Positions 16,446-26,222 of a stretch of 56,764 nt of DNA are shown here, piece after piece. The position numbers and the translations under genes are program-made. Each line of letters starts with the position of its first letter. Position 1 is the stretch's first letter. The DNA comes from Blautia sp. (lineage in GTDB: Bacteria > Bacillota > Clostridia > Lachnospirales > Lachnospiraceae). The DNA is taken from NCBI GenBank assembly GCA_023663685.1, contig JAMPHB010000008.1, positions 1-56,764 on the forward strand. Reading direction: 5' to 3'. Below the pieces are notes generated by a model. It had not been told where the DNA came from. It saw nothing but the letters and a program-made list of their open reading frames with translations, and searched no databases.

Positions 16446-17877
16446 ATGAAAAAGAAATTAGTATCCGTATTACTGGCTGCCACGATGGCAGCGACGGCAC
16501 TGGCAGGCTGTGGCGGCGGCGGCGACAGCACTGGCGGCAACGCAGGCACAAGCGGCGGCACCCAGGACGGGGGGGGCAGATGAAGGCGGAAGCGCAGACG
16601 CTGGTTCCGGTTCCGTATATCTGCTGAACTTCAAGCCTGAGACAGACGGCGCATGGCAGAGCCTGGCTGCTACATACAGCGAGCAGACCGGTGTGGATGT
16701 GACGGTAGTGACCGCGGCAGACGGACAGTACAAGACTACGTTACAGTCCGAGCTTGCAAAGTCTGAGGCTCCGACCGTTTTCACGATTGGAAACAGCTCT
16801 GACTGTGCAGAGTATGCAGATTACATTTATGATTTGAAGGACAGCGCGCTTTACAGCCATCTGACCGACAAGTCTCTGGCGCTGGAGTACGATGGAAAGA
16901 TCGCGGCGGTTGCGAACTGCTACGAGTGCTACGGCATCATCTACAACAAGACGATTCTTGAGAGCTACTGTGCAAACTACAGCGGTGCGGTGGTTTCCTC
17001 TGTAGATGAGATCAACAACCTTGACACTCTGATTGCGGTTGCAACAGATATTAACGACAATGTAGACGCTGTCAATGAGGCGTGCGGCACGAACCTGACC
17101 GAGGCATTTGCTTCTGCAGGTCTGGACAGCGGTTCTAACTGGAGATTCTCAGGACACCTTGCAGGTCTTGCCCTGTACTATGATTTCAAGGACGCTGGAT
17201 GCGATCTTGTAGCCGGTCAGGGTACGGTAACTGACAAGTATCTGGATAACTTCAAGAAAGTATGGGATATGTATGTAAATACTTCCGCAGCAGACAAGGC
17301 AACTCTTGATTCCGGCGCTTACAGCGCACAGCAGGAGCTTGGACTTGGCGAGGCAGTATTCTATCAGAATGGTGACTGGGAGTACGCAGCATTTGCTCCG
17401 GGCAATGAGAACGGTTATACCGTTACCACAGACGACCTTTCCATGATGCCGATCTACTTTGGTGTGGACGACGCTAACGAGGGTCTTGCAGTTGGTACTG
17501 AGAACCACTGGGCAGTAAACGCAAAGGCTTCCCAGGACGACATTGATTCCACACTTGCATTCTTAGAGTGGGTAATCACCTCTGACGAGGGACGTAACGC
17601 AATCAATAACGATATGGGTCTTACGGCTCCGTTTGACACCTTTACCGGCGACTATGCTTCCCAGAACGGCTTTGCTGCAATGGCAAACGAGTACGCAGCA
17701 CAGGGTAAGACTTCTGTAGCATGGAGCTTTAACGCAACACCTTCTGTAGACGACTGGAGAGCAGATTTCGTAGCTCCGCTTACTGAGTACACAGAGAGAG
17801 ACGGCTCCTGGGACGATGTCAAGAAGGCATTCGTTGATCAGTGGACATACTACTGGGATCTTCAGAACGCTGAATAA
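16446..17877 (+). CDS. Sugar ABC transporter substrate-binding lipoprotein (frameshifted in a G8 run)
   Basis: Extracellular solute-binding protein (family 1) that captures a carbohydrate for the two permeases downstream. The ATG at 16446, behind AGGAGGG, opens a lipoprotein signal (MKKKLVSVLLAATMAATALA then GC) and a Gly/Ser/Thr linker, but the frame hits TGA at 16581-16583. The mature protein (VYLLNFKPETDGAWQSLA onward) is in the +1 frame to 17877. The break is a run of eight G at 16569-16576; seven G would restore one 476-residue protein. This may be a sequencing or assembly slip, or a true on/off slippage switch. The 3' portion is intact to the usual end (WTYYWDLQNAE). The sugar is unknown. 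Confidence 0.85.
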
Positions 17878-17903
17878 GCATAGATAGGTATCACCGTATC
17901 AGT

Positions 17904-17928
17904 GAGGTGGGTGGGCAACACCCACCTC
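17904..17928 (+). other. Intercistronic hairpin between binding-protein and permease genes
   Basis: Perfect 10-bp stem GAGGTGGGTG / CACCCACCTC with a GGCAA loop, followed by CTTTTAT. Such stems after solute-binding-protein genes usually protect the upstream message or cause partial termination, giving more binding protein than permease. Confidence 0.65.
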
Positions 17929-17953
17929 CTTTTATAAAAGAAAGGGAATCATT

Positions 17954-18811
17954 ATGGAAAAAGCAATGAAAAAATATTTTCCTTTGTTTGCGCTCCCGAC
18001 CATGATTGCGTTTACGATTGGATTTATCGTGCCGTTTTTATATGGTATTTTCTTATCCTTCTGTAAATTTACGACGGTTGTTGACTGGAAATGGAGAGGC
18101 TTCGAGAATTATACCAGAATCTTTGTGGTGAATGGGAAGCTGGATACCTCCTTCCTGCACTCGATCTGGTACACCGCGCTCTTTACGATAGTATCTGTCA
18201 TTATTATCAATGTAGTGGCATTTGCGGTGGCAATGGCGCTGACCAAGGGAATCCGGGGAACGAACCTGTTCCGTACCGTGTTCTTCCTGCCGAATCTGAT
18301 AGGCGGAATCGTATTGAGTTATGTATGGCTGATGATTTTTAATGCGATCCTGCAGAATTTTTCAAAGACCATTGTGAGCTCCCAGTGGTCGGCATTCTGG
18401 GGAATGATCATTGTAGTCTGCTGGCAGCAGATTGGATATATGATGATTATTTATATAGCCGGTATCCAGAATATCCCCGGCGAGCTGATCGAGGCGGCAA
18501 AGATTGACGGTGCGAACTCATGGCAGCTGTTAAAGAGTGTGACACTCCCGATGCTGATGAGCACCATCACAATCTGCTCCTTCCTCACGCTGACGAACGG
18601 CTTCAAGCTGTTTGACCAGAACCTGGCATTGACGGGAGGAAATCCGGGCAAGCTTTCACAGCTGCTTGCATTAAATATCTATGATACCATGTACGGAACG
18701 ACTGGCTGGCAGGGCGTTGGTCAGGCAAAGGCGGTAATCTTCTTCATTCTGGTGGCCCTGATTTCCGTGGCGCAGAATAAGCTGACGACGAGCAAGGAGG
18801 TGAGGGACTGA
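17954..18811 (+). CDS. Carbohydrate ABC transporter permease (MalF-type)
   Basis: 285 residues, six predicted membrane helices, binding-protein-dependent transport inner-membrane component. The ABC-facing EAA loop is visible as ELIEAAKIDGANSWQLLKSV near residues 176-195. It pairs with the next permease to form the channel. Its TGA overlaps the ATG of the partner by one base. There is no ATPase gene in the cluster, so a shared MsmX/UgpC-type ATPase encoded elsewhere is expected, as is common in Firmicutes. Confidence 0.93.
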   Translation: MEKAMKKYFPLFALPTMIAFTIGFIVPFLYGIFLSFCKFTTVVDWKWRGFENYTRIFVVNGKLDTSFLHSIWYTALFTIVSVIIINVVAFAVAMALTKGIRGTNLFRTVFFLPNLIGGIVLSYVWLMIFNAILQNFSKTIVSSQWSAFWGMIIVVCWQQIGYMMIIYIAGIQNIPGELIEAAKIDGANSWQLLKSVTLPMLMSTITICSFLTLTNGFKLFDQNLALTGGNPGKLSQLLALNIYDTMYGTTGWQGVGQAKAVIFFILVALISVAQNKLTTSKEVRD

Positions 18812-19716
18812 TGGCTAAGAAAAACGATCAGGTGAGCGCTGTGCGCAAGGCAAAGCACGGCTGGCTCCTTTCCATCATTTTTGCAATTATCTCTGTGCTG
18901 TGGATAGCACCGTTGTTGATCGTGCTTTTGAATTCCTTCAAGAGGAAGGCATACATCTTCCGCTATCCCTTCGGCTTTAGCGCAGCCTCCTTATCCGATG
19001 GCTGGGATGCTTTTGTAGAAGGGGCAAAGACCATTTTCTGTGGCGGAATGAACTACAGTAACGGACTAAAGCTGACGAATTTCTGGTCCTGCTTTGGCAA
19101 CTCGCTGCTCATCACGGTGGGCTCAGTGTTTCTCATTATTCTGTGCTGCTCGATGTGTGCGTGGTACATTGTGCGGGTGAACAGCAAGGGTACAAAGTTT
19201 ATGTATCTTCTGTGCCTGTTTTCCATGATCGTGCCTTTCCAGATGGTGATGTTTACACTGTCCAAGTTTGCGAACATGCTGCATCTGTCCAATCCGCTGG
19301 GAATTATGATCGTGTACCTCGGCTTTGGAGCGGGGCTTGCAGTGTTTATGTTTACGGGTTTTGTGAAGGGAATTTCGCTGGAGATCGAGGAGGCGGCCAT
19401 GATTGACGGCTGCAGCCCGGTACAGACCTTTTTCAGGGTGGTATTCCCGATCTTAAAGCCGACGACAGTGACAGTTGCAATTCTTGAGGCAATGTGGGTA
19501 TGGAATGATTACCTGCTGCCGAGTCTGGTGTTGAACATTAACAAGTATAAGACCATTCCCATTGCCGTACAGTACCTGAAGCAGAGTCATGGTCAGGTGG
19601 ACTGGGGTGCAATGATGGCAGTGCTCGTACTTGCGATTTTGCCGATTATTATCTTCTACATTGCATGTCAGAAGTATATTATCGAGGGAGTTCTGGCAGG
19701 AGCAGTCAAGGGCTGA
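18811..19716 (+). CDS. Carbohydrate ABC transporter permease (MalG-type)
   Basis: 301 residues with about six membrane helices. The EAA loop reads EIEEAAMIDGCSPVQTFFRV near residue 190, the MalG-type variant. It has a somewhat longer first periplasmic loop (around residues 50-85) than typical. Partner of the preceding permease. The LacI-type regulator follows 25 nt downstream on the same strand, so the regulator is probably on the same transcript. Confidence 0.93.
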   Translation: MAKKNDQVSAVRKAKHGWLLSIIFAIISVLWIAPLLIVLLNSFKRKAYIFRYPFGFSAASLSDGWDAFVEGAKTIFCGGMNYSNGLKLTNFWSCFGNSLLITVGSVFLIILCCSMCAWYIVRVNSKGTKFMYLLCLFSMIVPFQMVMFTLSKFANMLHLSNPLGIMIVYLGFGAGLAVFMFTGFVKGISLEIEEAAMIDGCSPVQTFFRVVFPILKPTTVTVAILEAMWVWNDYLLPSLVLNINKYKTIPIAVQYLKQSHGQVDWGAMMAVLVLAILPIIIFYIACQKYIIEGVLAGAVKG

Positions 19717-19741
19717 TCGGCAGGTTTACGGGAGTAGAGGA

Positions 19742-20749
19742 ATGACGATTGTAGATATCGCAAAGGAATCCGGGTATTCGGTGAGTACCGTGTCGCGGGT
19801 GTTGAACGGGAGGCAGGACGTGAGCGCCAAGGCCCGGAATCGAATTCTCGCGATTGTGGAGGCGAGGAAATTTGTGCCGAATAACAATGCGAAGCATTTG
19901 AAGCAGGCGGCAAGCAAAAGTATTCTGATTCTGGTAAAAGGAACCTCGAATATGCTGTTTGCCAGTCTGATCGAGTCTTTGCAGAGTATTTTTGAGGAGT
20001 CGGATTATCCGATTCGCATTCATTATCTGGACGAGGATTCCAACGAGGTATCGGAGGCAGTCCGTATTTGTCGGGAGCACAAGCCGATGGGGGTACTGTT
20101 TCTGGGTGGTAATGAAACGTATTTTAAAGAACAGTTTGAGCGGATTCATGTGCCCTGTGTACTGGTGACCAACCGGGGAAATGAGCTGGGGTTCCCGAAC
20201 CTCTCTTCCGTGGCGACGGACGACGCCGCGGCTGCGGAGGAGGTGGTGGATTACCTCTTTGACCACGGACATACGGATATTGCAGTGGTTGGCGGCGAGA
20301 GGAATCTTTCTTCGACCAGTATTGAGCGGTATATGGGTTGCTGCAACAGCTTTTCAAAGCATGGAAGGACATTTGACGACAGATATTATGCCACGGCGCG
20401 CTATTCCTACGACAGCGCCTATGCGGCAATGAATCGGCTGCTGGATAAGGGAGTTCCGATTTCAGCGGTTTTCGCCATGAGCGATGTGATGGCGGTGGGA
20501 GCGATCCGGGCCATTTATGACCGGGGGCTTAAGGTTCCGGAGGACATTTCCATGATTGGATTTGATGGAACTTTGCTGGCGGATTATTACAATCCAAAGA
20601 TTGTTACGATTCGTCAGGACTATGAGCTGATGGCGGTGCGGAGCGTGGAGATTCTGCTTGGTATGGTCAATTTGAATTATCAGGCGGTTCACGAGCTGAT
20701 TCCTTTTGAGCTTAAGAATACAGAGAGTGTGATACAATATCATAGCTGA
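19742..20749 (+). CDS. LacI family transcriptional regulator
   Basis: 335 residues. The N-terminal helix-turn-helix and hinge are textbook: TIVDIAKESGYSVSTVSRVL then NGRQDVSAKARNRIL in residues 2-36; the rest is a periplasmic-binding-protein-like effector domain (IGFDGTLLADYYNPKIVTIR near the end). The open frame reaches back to 19631 inside the permease gene, but the ATG at 19742 starts the DNA-binding domain. It probably represses this sugar operon by binding the two CGGAAACGTT sites at 16363-16400 and releases on sugar binding. Followed by a strong terminator that closes the operon. Confidence 0.93.
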   Translation: MTIVDIAKESGYSVSTVSRVLNGRQDVSAKARNRILAIVEARKFVPNNNAKHLKQAASKSILILVKGTSNMLFASLIESLQSIFEESDYPIRIHYLDEDSNEVSEAVRICREHKPMGVLFLGGNETYFKEQFERIHVPCVLVTNRGNELGFPNLSSVATDDAAAAEEVVDYLFDHGHTDIAVVGGERNLSSTSIERYMGCCNSFSKHGRTFDDRYYATARYSYDSAYAAMNRLLDKGVPISAVFAMSDVMAVGAIRAIYDRGLKVPEDISMIGFDGTLLADYYNPKIVTIRQDYELMAVRSVEILLGMVNLNYQAVHELIPFELKNTESVIQYHS

Positions 20750-20759
20750 GAGTTAATTT

Positions 20760-20790
20760 ACTCCGGGCGGAATGCCCGGAGTTTTGTTTT
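20760..20790 (+). terminator. Rho-independent terminator of the sugar operon
   Basis: ACTCCGGGC / GCCCGGAGT, perfect 9-bp stem with a GGAAT loop (20760-20782), followed by TTTGTTTTG. Confidence 0.9.
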
Positions 20791-20824
20791 GTCTTTTTGT
20801 CTGCGGCAGCAGGACGCCTGTAAG

Positions 20825-22096
20825 CTACAGCTGGTTTAGATCCTCCCTGGAACAGCCATCCTTACTGTAGCGCGCTTTTTCATATACGGTATGGAGCGCA
20901 TCGTCATGCAGTGCGGCATTCTGCTCCAGTTCTGCAGGGGTGGCCCAGCGGCTGGGTCTGCCTTTTGTCGCTTTTCGTATGGTTTTCCGGTAACGTCTGC
21001 GAATGCGCTGGTTAATGGAAAGCGCCCGCTCTTTGGGCAAAGCATGAACCGCCTGCGCCTCGTCGGGGGCGGCAGTATGCAGCGATACGATCTCGTCTGC
21101 GTTTTCGGTGGAAAAATCCAGCCCCATGCTGCGGAGCTTGCGAATGAGCGCCATGGCCGCGGCGATGACACAGAAGGCAATGATAAGATAACCGATAAAC
21201 TCAAAGAGGGCGAGCAGCCATTTTGGGGCATCGTGACCGCTGTCCAGCATGGCTTCCATCAATTCGGTATCGACGACCTGGCCGCCGCCGACGGGCTGGA
21301 ACGCTTCTTCTGTGGGTGCTTCCAGTGAGACCAGTGGAGCGTCTGTGGTGAGGTTGATCTGAAACTCGCGCCCAAACAAAATGGCCGGAAGCAGGAAAAG
21401 GGTGAGCATTGCAAAGCCTGCGATACCAGTGAGACGATGGATGCGCTGCATGTTGCGGGCCGGGAAATTTGCAACCGCCCGGTTTTGGCGCGCGTATGTC
21501 TCCAGCGCACGGATATAGCGGTGCAGGAGGCAGATGAACACGTCTGCAAAGGCGAGGCCGAACAGACAGTAGAGGCAGGCAGTAAAATGCAGGAACATAG
21601 CAAACACATATAAGATGGTCAGCCATCCCCAGTGGTAGGGCTGCGGCAACAGTAAAATGCCGGGCATGCCACTGATTCGCAGGGTGAATTCCCCCCTCTG
21701 TACAGGCGCCTCCATAAATTCCCGCTTCTCTTTTCCGTACATTACCTTTGTATGCAGATGGATGCCGAAGACCGTCAGGGATATTACGCCATACAGTATG
21801 GCGGCCATATTGCCCGTGGGCAGTCCCGCCCCGCCGAGAAGGTAGGAGAAGATGACACCCGCTGCGGTAATTAGAAGGCCGGAAAAGATGTAGAGAAACA
21901 TGTTGTGGAGATATTGCAGCAGCAAAAAGCCAAGGATGACCGGCAGGAGCACAAGCAGGCTGCATATAGTCAGGCGCTGGAAATCTGTGCCGTGGAAGGA
22001 GAACAGACTGGCGAAAAAGGGATACAGTCCGGCGAATAAAATCCACGCGTGCAGGCAGGCAAGTATATTCAGGACAGCGGAAGTACGTCGTTTCAT
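20825..22096 (-). CDS. Membrane protein with DUF4129-like C-terminus (MoxR/DUF58 operon)
   Basis: 423 residues: about six membrane helices in the first 245 residues, an outer loop, a further helix near residues 295-315 (LFEFIGYLIIAFCVIAAAMA), and a cytoplasmic tail. The tail end (WATPAELEQN, HTVYEKARYSKDGC) resembles the DUF4129 domain that accompanies MoxR and DUF58 proteins. Some of these systems act in transglutaminase-like or cell-envelope processing; no transglutaminase domain is seen here. The ATG overlaps the stop of DUF58 by 4 nt, so the three genes form one operon. Function unknown. Confidence 0.75.
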   Translation of the reverse strand: MKRRTSAVLNILACLHAWILFAGLYPFFASLFSFHGTDFQRLTICSLLVLLPVILGFLLLQYLHNMFLYIFSGLLITAAGVIFSYLLGGAGLPTGNMAAILYGVISLTVFGIHLHTKVMYGKEKREFMEAPVQRGEFTLRISGMPGILLLPQPYHWGWLTILYVFAMFLHFTACLYCLFGLAFADVFICLLHRYIRALETYARQNRAVANFPARNMQRIHRLTGIAGFAMLTLFLLPAILFGREFQINLTTDAPLVSLEAPTEEAFQPVGGGQVVDTELMEAMLDSGHDAPKWLLALFEFIGYLIIAFCVIAAAMALIRKLRSMGLDFSTENADEIVSLHTAAPDEAQAVHALPKERALSINQRIRRRYRKTIRKATKGRPSRWATPAELEQNAALHDDALHTVYEKARYSKDGCSREDLNQL

Positions 22097-23216
22097 TTTT
22101 GCACCTCCCAGAAGATCGTGCGGACAGAGGGGAGCGTGATGGGCGGCCTCTCTGTGGCGGGGTTGATTGGGATAATCCAGAGCAGGGGTCTCGCCGGAGT
22201 AGCCAGATGGGACACCTGCGCAACGATTTCCTTGTCGGTATTTTTGGAGATAAAAACGATAAGCTGCTCATTTTTTGCCATCGGCTCAATCGCGGAAAGC
22301 AGTGAGAGGCAGGTCATGGAAGCTCCCTCAATTCTCGCGAGCCGCTGGTTTAGTTCCGCCATGCGCGCGGCTCCTGCGGGCAAATCTACCCGGAACAGAC
22401 CGCCCTCCTCTTCCTTATGTAAAGCGGCATTGCCGAAAACCATAAGCGGCATCCGCGCGTGCACCAGCCGGGCGGCCAGTGAGGAGGTGATGCGTATGGT
22501 CTCCTCGAGCAGCGAGTCGTTTTTCCAGATGTGTGAATCCTCCAGGTCAAACACTAAAGTCAGATCCAGATTTGTGGTGGAGTCAAACTGGTTTACCATG
22601 ACGTCGCCCATGCGGGAGCTCGCTTTCCAGTTGATGCGGTTCATCGGGTCTGTGGGCTGGTATTCCCGGATGCCGGAAAACTCAAAGGGATCCGGGAAAA
22701 GCGCATTTTGCACCAGAACCGTCCCCGTGATTGCGGTGCAGACGATATCCAGACGCCGGGCGTCCACCTGGGAGGGATAGACGTACAGTGCGGTGTTCTG
22801 GGGAAAAGAGTGATAGCCGACGTCCCGGAAAAAGAAGTCGTAGGCTCTCGCGTCCGCCTGCTGCAGTTCGTAGTAACCCCGCTTTGTTGCGGTGAAGGGC
22901 AGCGTCCGGGTAATCTGCTGGCGGAAAGAGAGGGAGAAAACGTCCCGCTTGTAGGTCTGGTCGGAGACGCCGCTATTGTCCGTCGCTTCGCCGATAAAGG
23001 AGAGAAAACGGCTCATGGAGATGCGCACTTCAAGAGCCGGGAGCGGAAGCCACTTGTCGTTGGCAACGATCTCCCGCAGAGCGGAGTCCTCATTTTCGTA
23101 TATGTAGCTGTCCTGAAACTGAAGAGTCACGTTCAGACGCTTTTTCCAGAGTTTTTGTATCAGGAGGGCGGAAAGCAGGCTAAAGAGCCCAAGCCCCAAC
23201 AGTAAGATCCAATACA

Positions 23217-23217
<1 letters not shown>
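22093..23217 (-). CDS. DUF58 domain-containing protein
   Basis: 374 residues. One or two N-terminal membrane helices (MYWILLLGLGLFSLLSALLI), a beta-rich part, then the DUF58 signature in FEFSGIREYQPTDPMNRINW near residue 190, followed by a von Willebrand factor A-like fold (LTLVFDLEDS). By family it works with a MoxR AAA ATPase, possibly in metal insertion or complex assembly; the substrate is unknown. The frame is open from a TTG at 23232, but the ATG at 23217 overlaps the MoxR stop by one base (TAATG), which is the likely coupled start. Confidence 0.88.
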
Positions 23218-24161
<944 letters not shown>

Positions 24162-24257
24162 AGCACTCCTCCGTTTCCTGTCCATTTCTAAATCTATTAT
24201 CAGGTGCCGGTCGGAATTTGTCAATTGCGATTTTATTGTTTTATTTTTACCATGACA

Positions 24258-24266
24258 TGGTATAAT
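24258..24266 (+). promoter_or_regulatory. Extended -10 promoter of the patatin-like gene
   Basis: TGG-TATAAT with a perfect -10 (24261-24266) 26 nt before the ATG. A TTGTTT at 24236-24241 gives a 19-nt spacer, which is long. Confidence 0.55.
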
Positions 24267-24292
24267 ACAGATATCAGAAAGGATTGGTGAGT

Positions 24293-25138
24293 ATGAAAAG
24301 AGGTCTGGTCATGGAGGGCGGCGCCATGCGGGGAATGTTCACCGCGGGCGTGACAGATGTGATGATGGAACATAATATAGAGTTCGACGGGGCAATCGGC
24401 GTGTCGGCGGGGGCTGTGTTCGGCTGCAATTTTAAATCGAAGCAGCCGGGGCGGGTAATCCGCTATAATGCGGCCTATTGCACGAGTCCGCACTATGCGG
24501 GTCTTAGGACGCTTGTAAAAACCGGAGATATCTTTGGGGAGCAGTTTTGCTACCATGATGTGCCGGATTCACTGGATCCCTTTGATTACAAGACATACCG
24601 GGAAAATCCCATGGAGTTTTATGTGGTTGCCACGGACGTGAACACCGGAAAACCTGTCTACCAGCGGGTGGACGCCTGCGAAGGGGAGGGTATGAAGTGG
24701 CTGAGGGCGTCGGCCTCCATTCCGATGGTGTCGAATATCGTAAAGGCCGGTGGCTATGAGCTTTTAGACGGAGGAATTGCGGATTCGCTTCCGGTCGCAT
24801 ATTTTGAGGGGCTGGGCTTTGCGCGCAATGTGCTGATTGCCACCCGTCCGCTGGATTACCGGAAAGAACCCAATAAGATGATTCCGCTTGCCCGGCTTCG
24901 TCTGCGCAAATATCCGAACATGATCGCCGCTATGGAGAACCGCCATGTGCACTACAATGCGGCCGTGGAGGAAATCATCAGGCGGGAGAAGGCAGGAGAG
25001 CTGTTTGTGATCCGCCCGCCGAAGCCCATCGGGGTGGGGGCTGTGGAGCGCAGCCGCCAGAAGCTTCTCGCCGCATATCAGATGGGGAGGGACACTATGG
25101 AGGAAAGATTATGGGAGCTGCGGGAGTATCTCGGGTAG
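24293..25138 (+). CDS. Patatin-like phospholipase family protein
   Basis: 281 residues. The Ser/Asp dyad of the patatin fold is visible: oxyanion loop GGAMRGMFTAG near residues 9-19, nucleophile elbow GVSAGA (GxSxG) near residue 40, and the Asp in LLDGGIADSLP near residue 165. Cytoplasmic, no signal peptide. It is an acyl hydrolase by family (YjjU/RssA-type), with unknown lipid substrate. In-frame upstream TTG/GTG codons exist, but the ATG at 24293 follows AAAGGA at good spacing. Single gene with its own promoter and terminator. Confidence 0.92.
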   Translation: MKRGLVMEGGAMRGMFTAGVTDVMMEHNIEFDGAIGVSAGAVFGCNFKSKQPGRVIRYNAAYCTSPHYAGLRTLVKTGDIFGEQFCYHDVPDSLDPFDYKTYRENPMEFYVVATDVNTGKPVYQRVDACEGEGMKWLRASASIPMVSNIVKAGGYELLDGGIADSLPVAYFEGLGFARNVLIATRPLDYRKEPNKMIPLARLRLRKYPNMIAAMENRHVHYNAAVEEIIRREKAGELFVIRPPKPIGVGAVERSRQKLLAAYQMGRDTMEERLWELREYLG

Positions 25139-25153
25139 TGCGTCGCATATTAT

Positions 25154-25197
25154 ATAAGGGTTTGGCAGCAGGATATGCGGTCAAACCCTTATTATCT
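25154..25197 (+). terminator. Terminator of the patatin-like gene
   Basis: ATAAGGGTTTG / CAAACCCTTAT, perfect 11-bp stem (25154-25164 and 25182-25192) with a 17-nt loop, followed by TATCTCTTT. Confidence 0.75.
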
Positions 25198-25283
25198 CTT
25201 TAAATAATGCTATGACTCTTCCGGAAGAAGTTCGATCATAAGCTGCTGTCCTTTCTCTATTTCTTTGTACCGGCGTTTACTGC

Positions 25284-25544
25284 TTAAATAAAGTGATAGA
25301 TTAGAATTGCAATGAAAATTCCGACAATTCCCGCAATTGTAATTTTAATAGTAAGTCCGAAGGTAATCACAAGAATTCCCAGATCTAAAACCAGCGGGCT
25401 GGAAAGTCCGAAGGTCTGTCCGTAATTCAGCCAGCTCAAAAAGGATATGCCGGAGACAAGCTGGCCGATAAAGCCTCCCAGCACGACTCCCGCTAAAATA
25501 AGGAGCATCAAAGCCCAGTAGTTTTTTCCAACACCTCTTGCCAT
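25284..25544 (-). CDS. DUF4321 small membrane protein
   Basis: 86 residues, almost entirely hydrophobic, with two or three membrane helices (ALMLLILAGVVLGGFIGQLV and LGILVITFGLTIKITIAGIV). The GGFIGQLVSG and the LSSPLVLDLGILVITFGL segments fit DUF4321, a small conserved Clostridia family often near maf/radC/mreB cell-shape genes; those are not adjacent here. GAGGTTGAACA precedes the ATG. Function unknown. Confidence 0.75.
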   Translation of the reverse strand: MARGVGKNYWALMLLILAGVVLGGFIGQLVSGISFLSWLNYGQTFGLSSPLVLDLGILVITFGLTIKITIAGIVGIFIAILIYHFI

Positions 25545-25657
25545 TGTTCAACCTCTTTTCTCATAATGTGTTTTGCATACATGCATTTTAGCACAACAGG
25601 GGGCTGGTCGCAATGTGCAAAGGTGTGATAAAATATAGAAAAAACGGAGGACTCCTT

Positions 25658-26116
25658 ATGACGCCAACAACTCTATGCTATATTGAAAAGGACGACAGCT
25701 ACCTGATGCTTCACCGGGTGAAAAAAGAGAATGATCAAAACCATGACAAATGGATTGGCGTGGGGGGAAAGCTCGAGGAGAACGAGTCGCCGGAGGAATG
25801 CCTGCTGCGGGAGGTGCGGGAGGAGACCGGCTATACTTTAACGGATTACCGTATGCGGGGAATCATTACGTTTATACTTGACGGCTGGGGCTCGGAGATT
25901 ATGTATCTGTTCACGGCGACGGGGTTTACCGGCGAGCAGACTGCCTGCGATGAGGGAGATTTGGTGTGGGTTCCCAAAAGGGAGCTTATGCAGCTAAGCC
26001 TCTGGGAGGGGGACAAAATTTTTCTACGCCTGCTTGACGGGGATGCGGGATTTTTTTCATTAAAGCTCCATTATAGGGGCGATGAGCTTGTCGGGCAGGC
26101 GCTGGTGCAATATTAG
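25658..26116 (+). CDS. Nudix hydrolase (MutT-like, probable 8-oxo-dGTP diphosphatase)
   Basis: 152 residues. The complete Nudix box is present, starting at GKLEENESPEECLL and ending REVREETGY (G-x5-E-x7-REV-x-EE-x-G), near residues 37-60. The N-terminal TLCYIEKDDSYLMLHR and the IGVGGK strand match the MutT/8-oxo-dGTPase subgroup that cleans oxidised nucleotides. The start at 25658 has GGAGG seven bases ahead; the frame open to 25613 has none. Divergent from the DUF4321 gene. Exact substrate not provable by eye. Confidence 0.9.
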   Translation: MTPTTLCYIEKDDSYLMLHRVKKENDQNHDKWIGVGGKLEENESPEECLLREVREETGYTLTDYRMRGIITFILDGWGSEIMYLFTATGFTGEQTACDEGDLVWVPKRELMQLSLWEGDKIFLRLLDGDAGFFSLKLHYRGDELVGQALVQY

Positions 26117-26222
26117 AGCATATAGAAATCAATTTTTGTGATTAGTCAGTAAATTATGTTGCTACAAGCGAAAAATTGTGATAAATTGGTAATTAGGAAG
26201 ATCACAGATTGCGGGGGATAGA

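Noticed and set aside
25205-25283. Minus-strand text reading SKRRYKEIEKGQQLMIELLP-EES before the DUF4321 stop
   Set aside because: It looks protein-like but has no start codon or ribosome site and lies in a different frame from DUF4321; too short to call even as a remnant.
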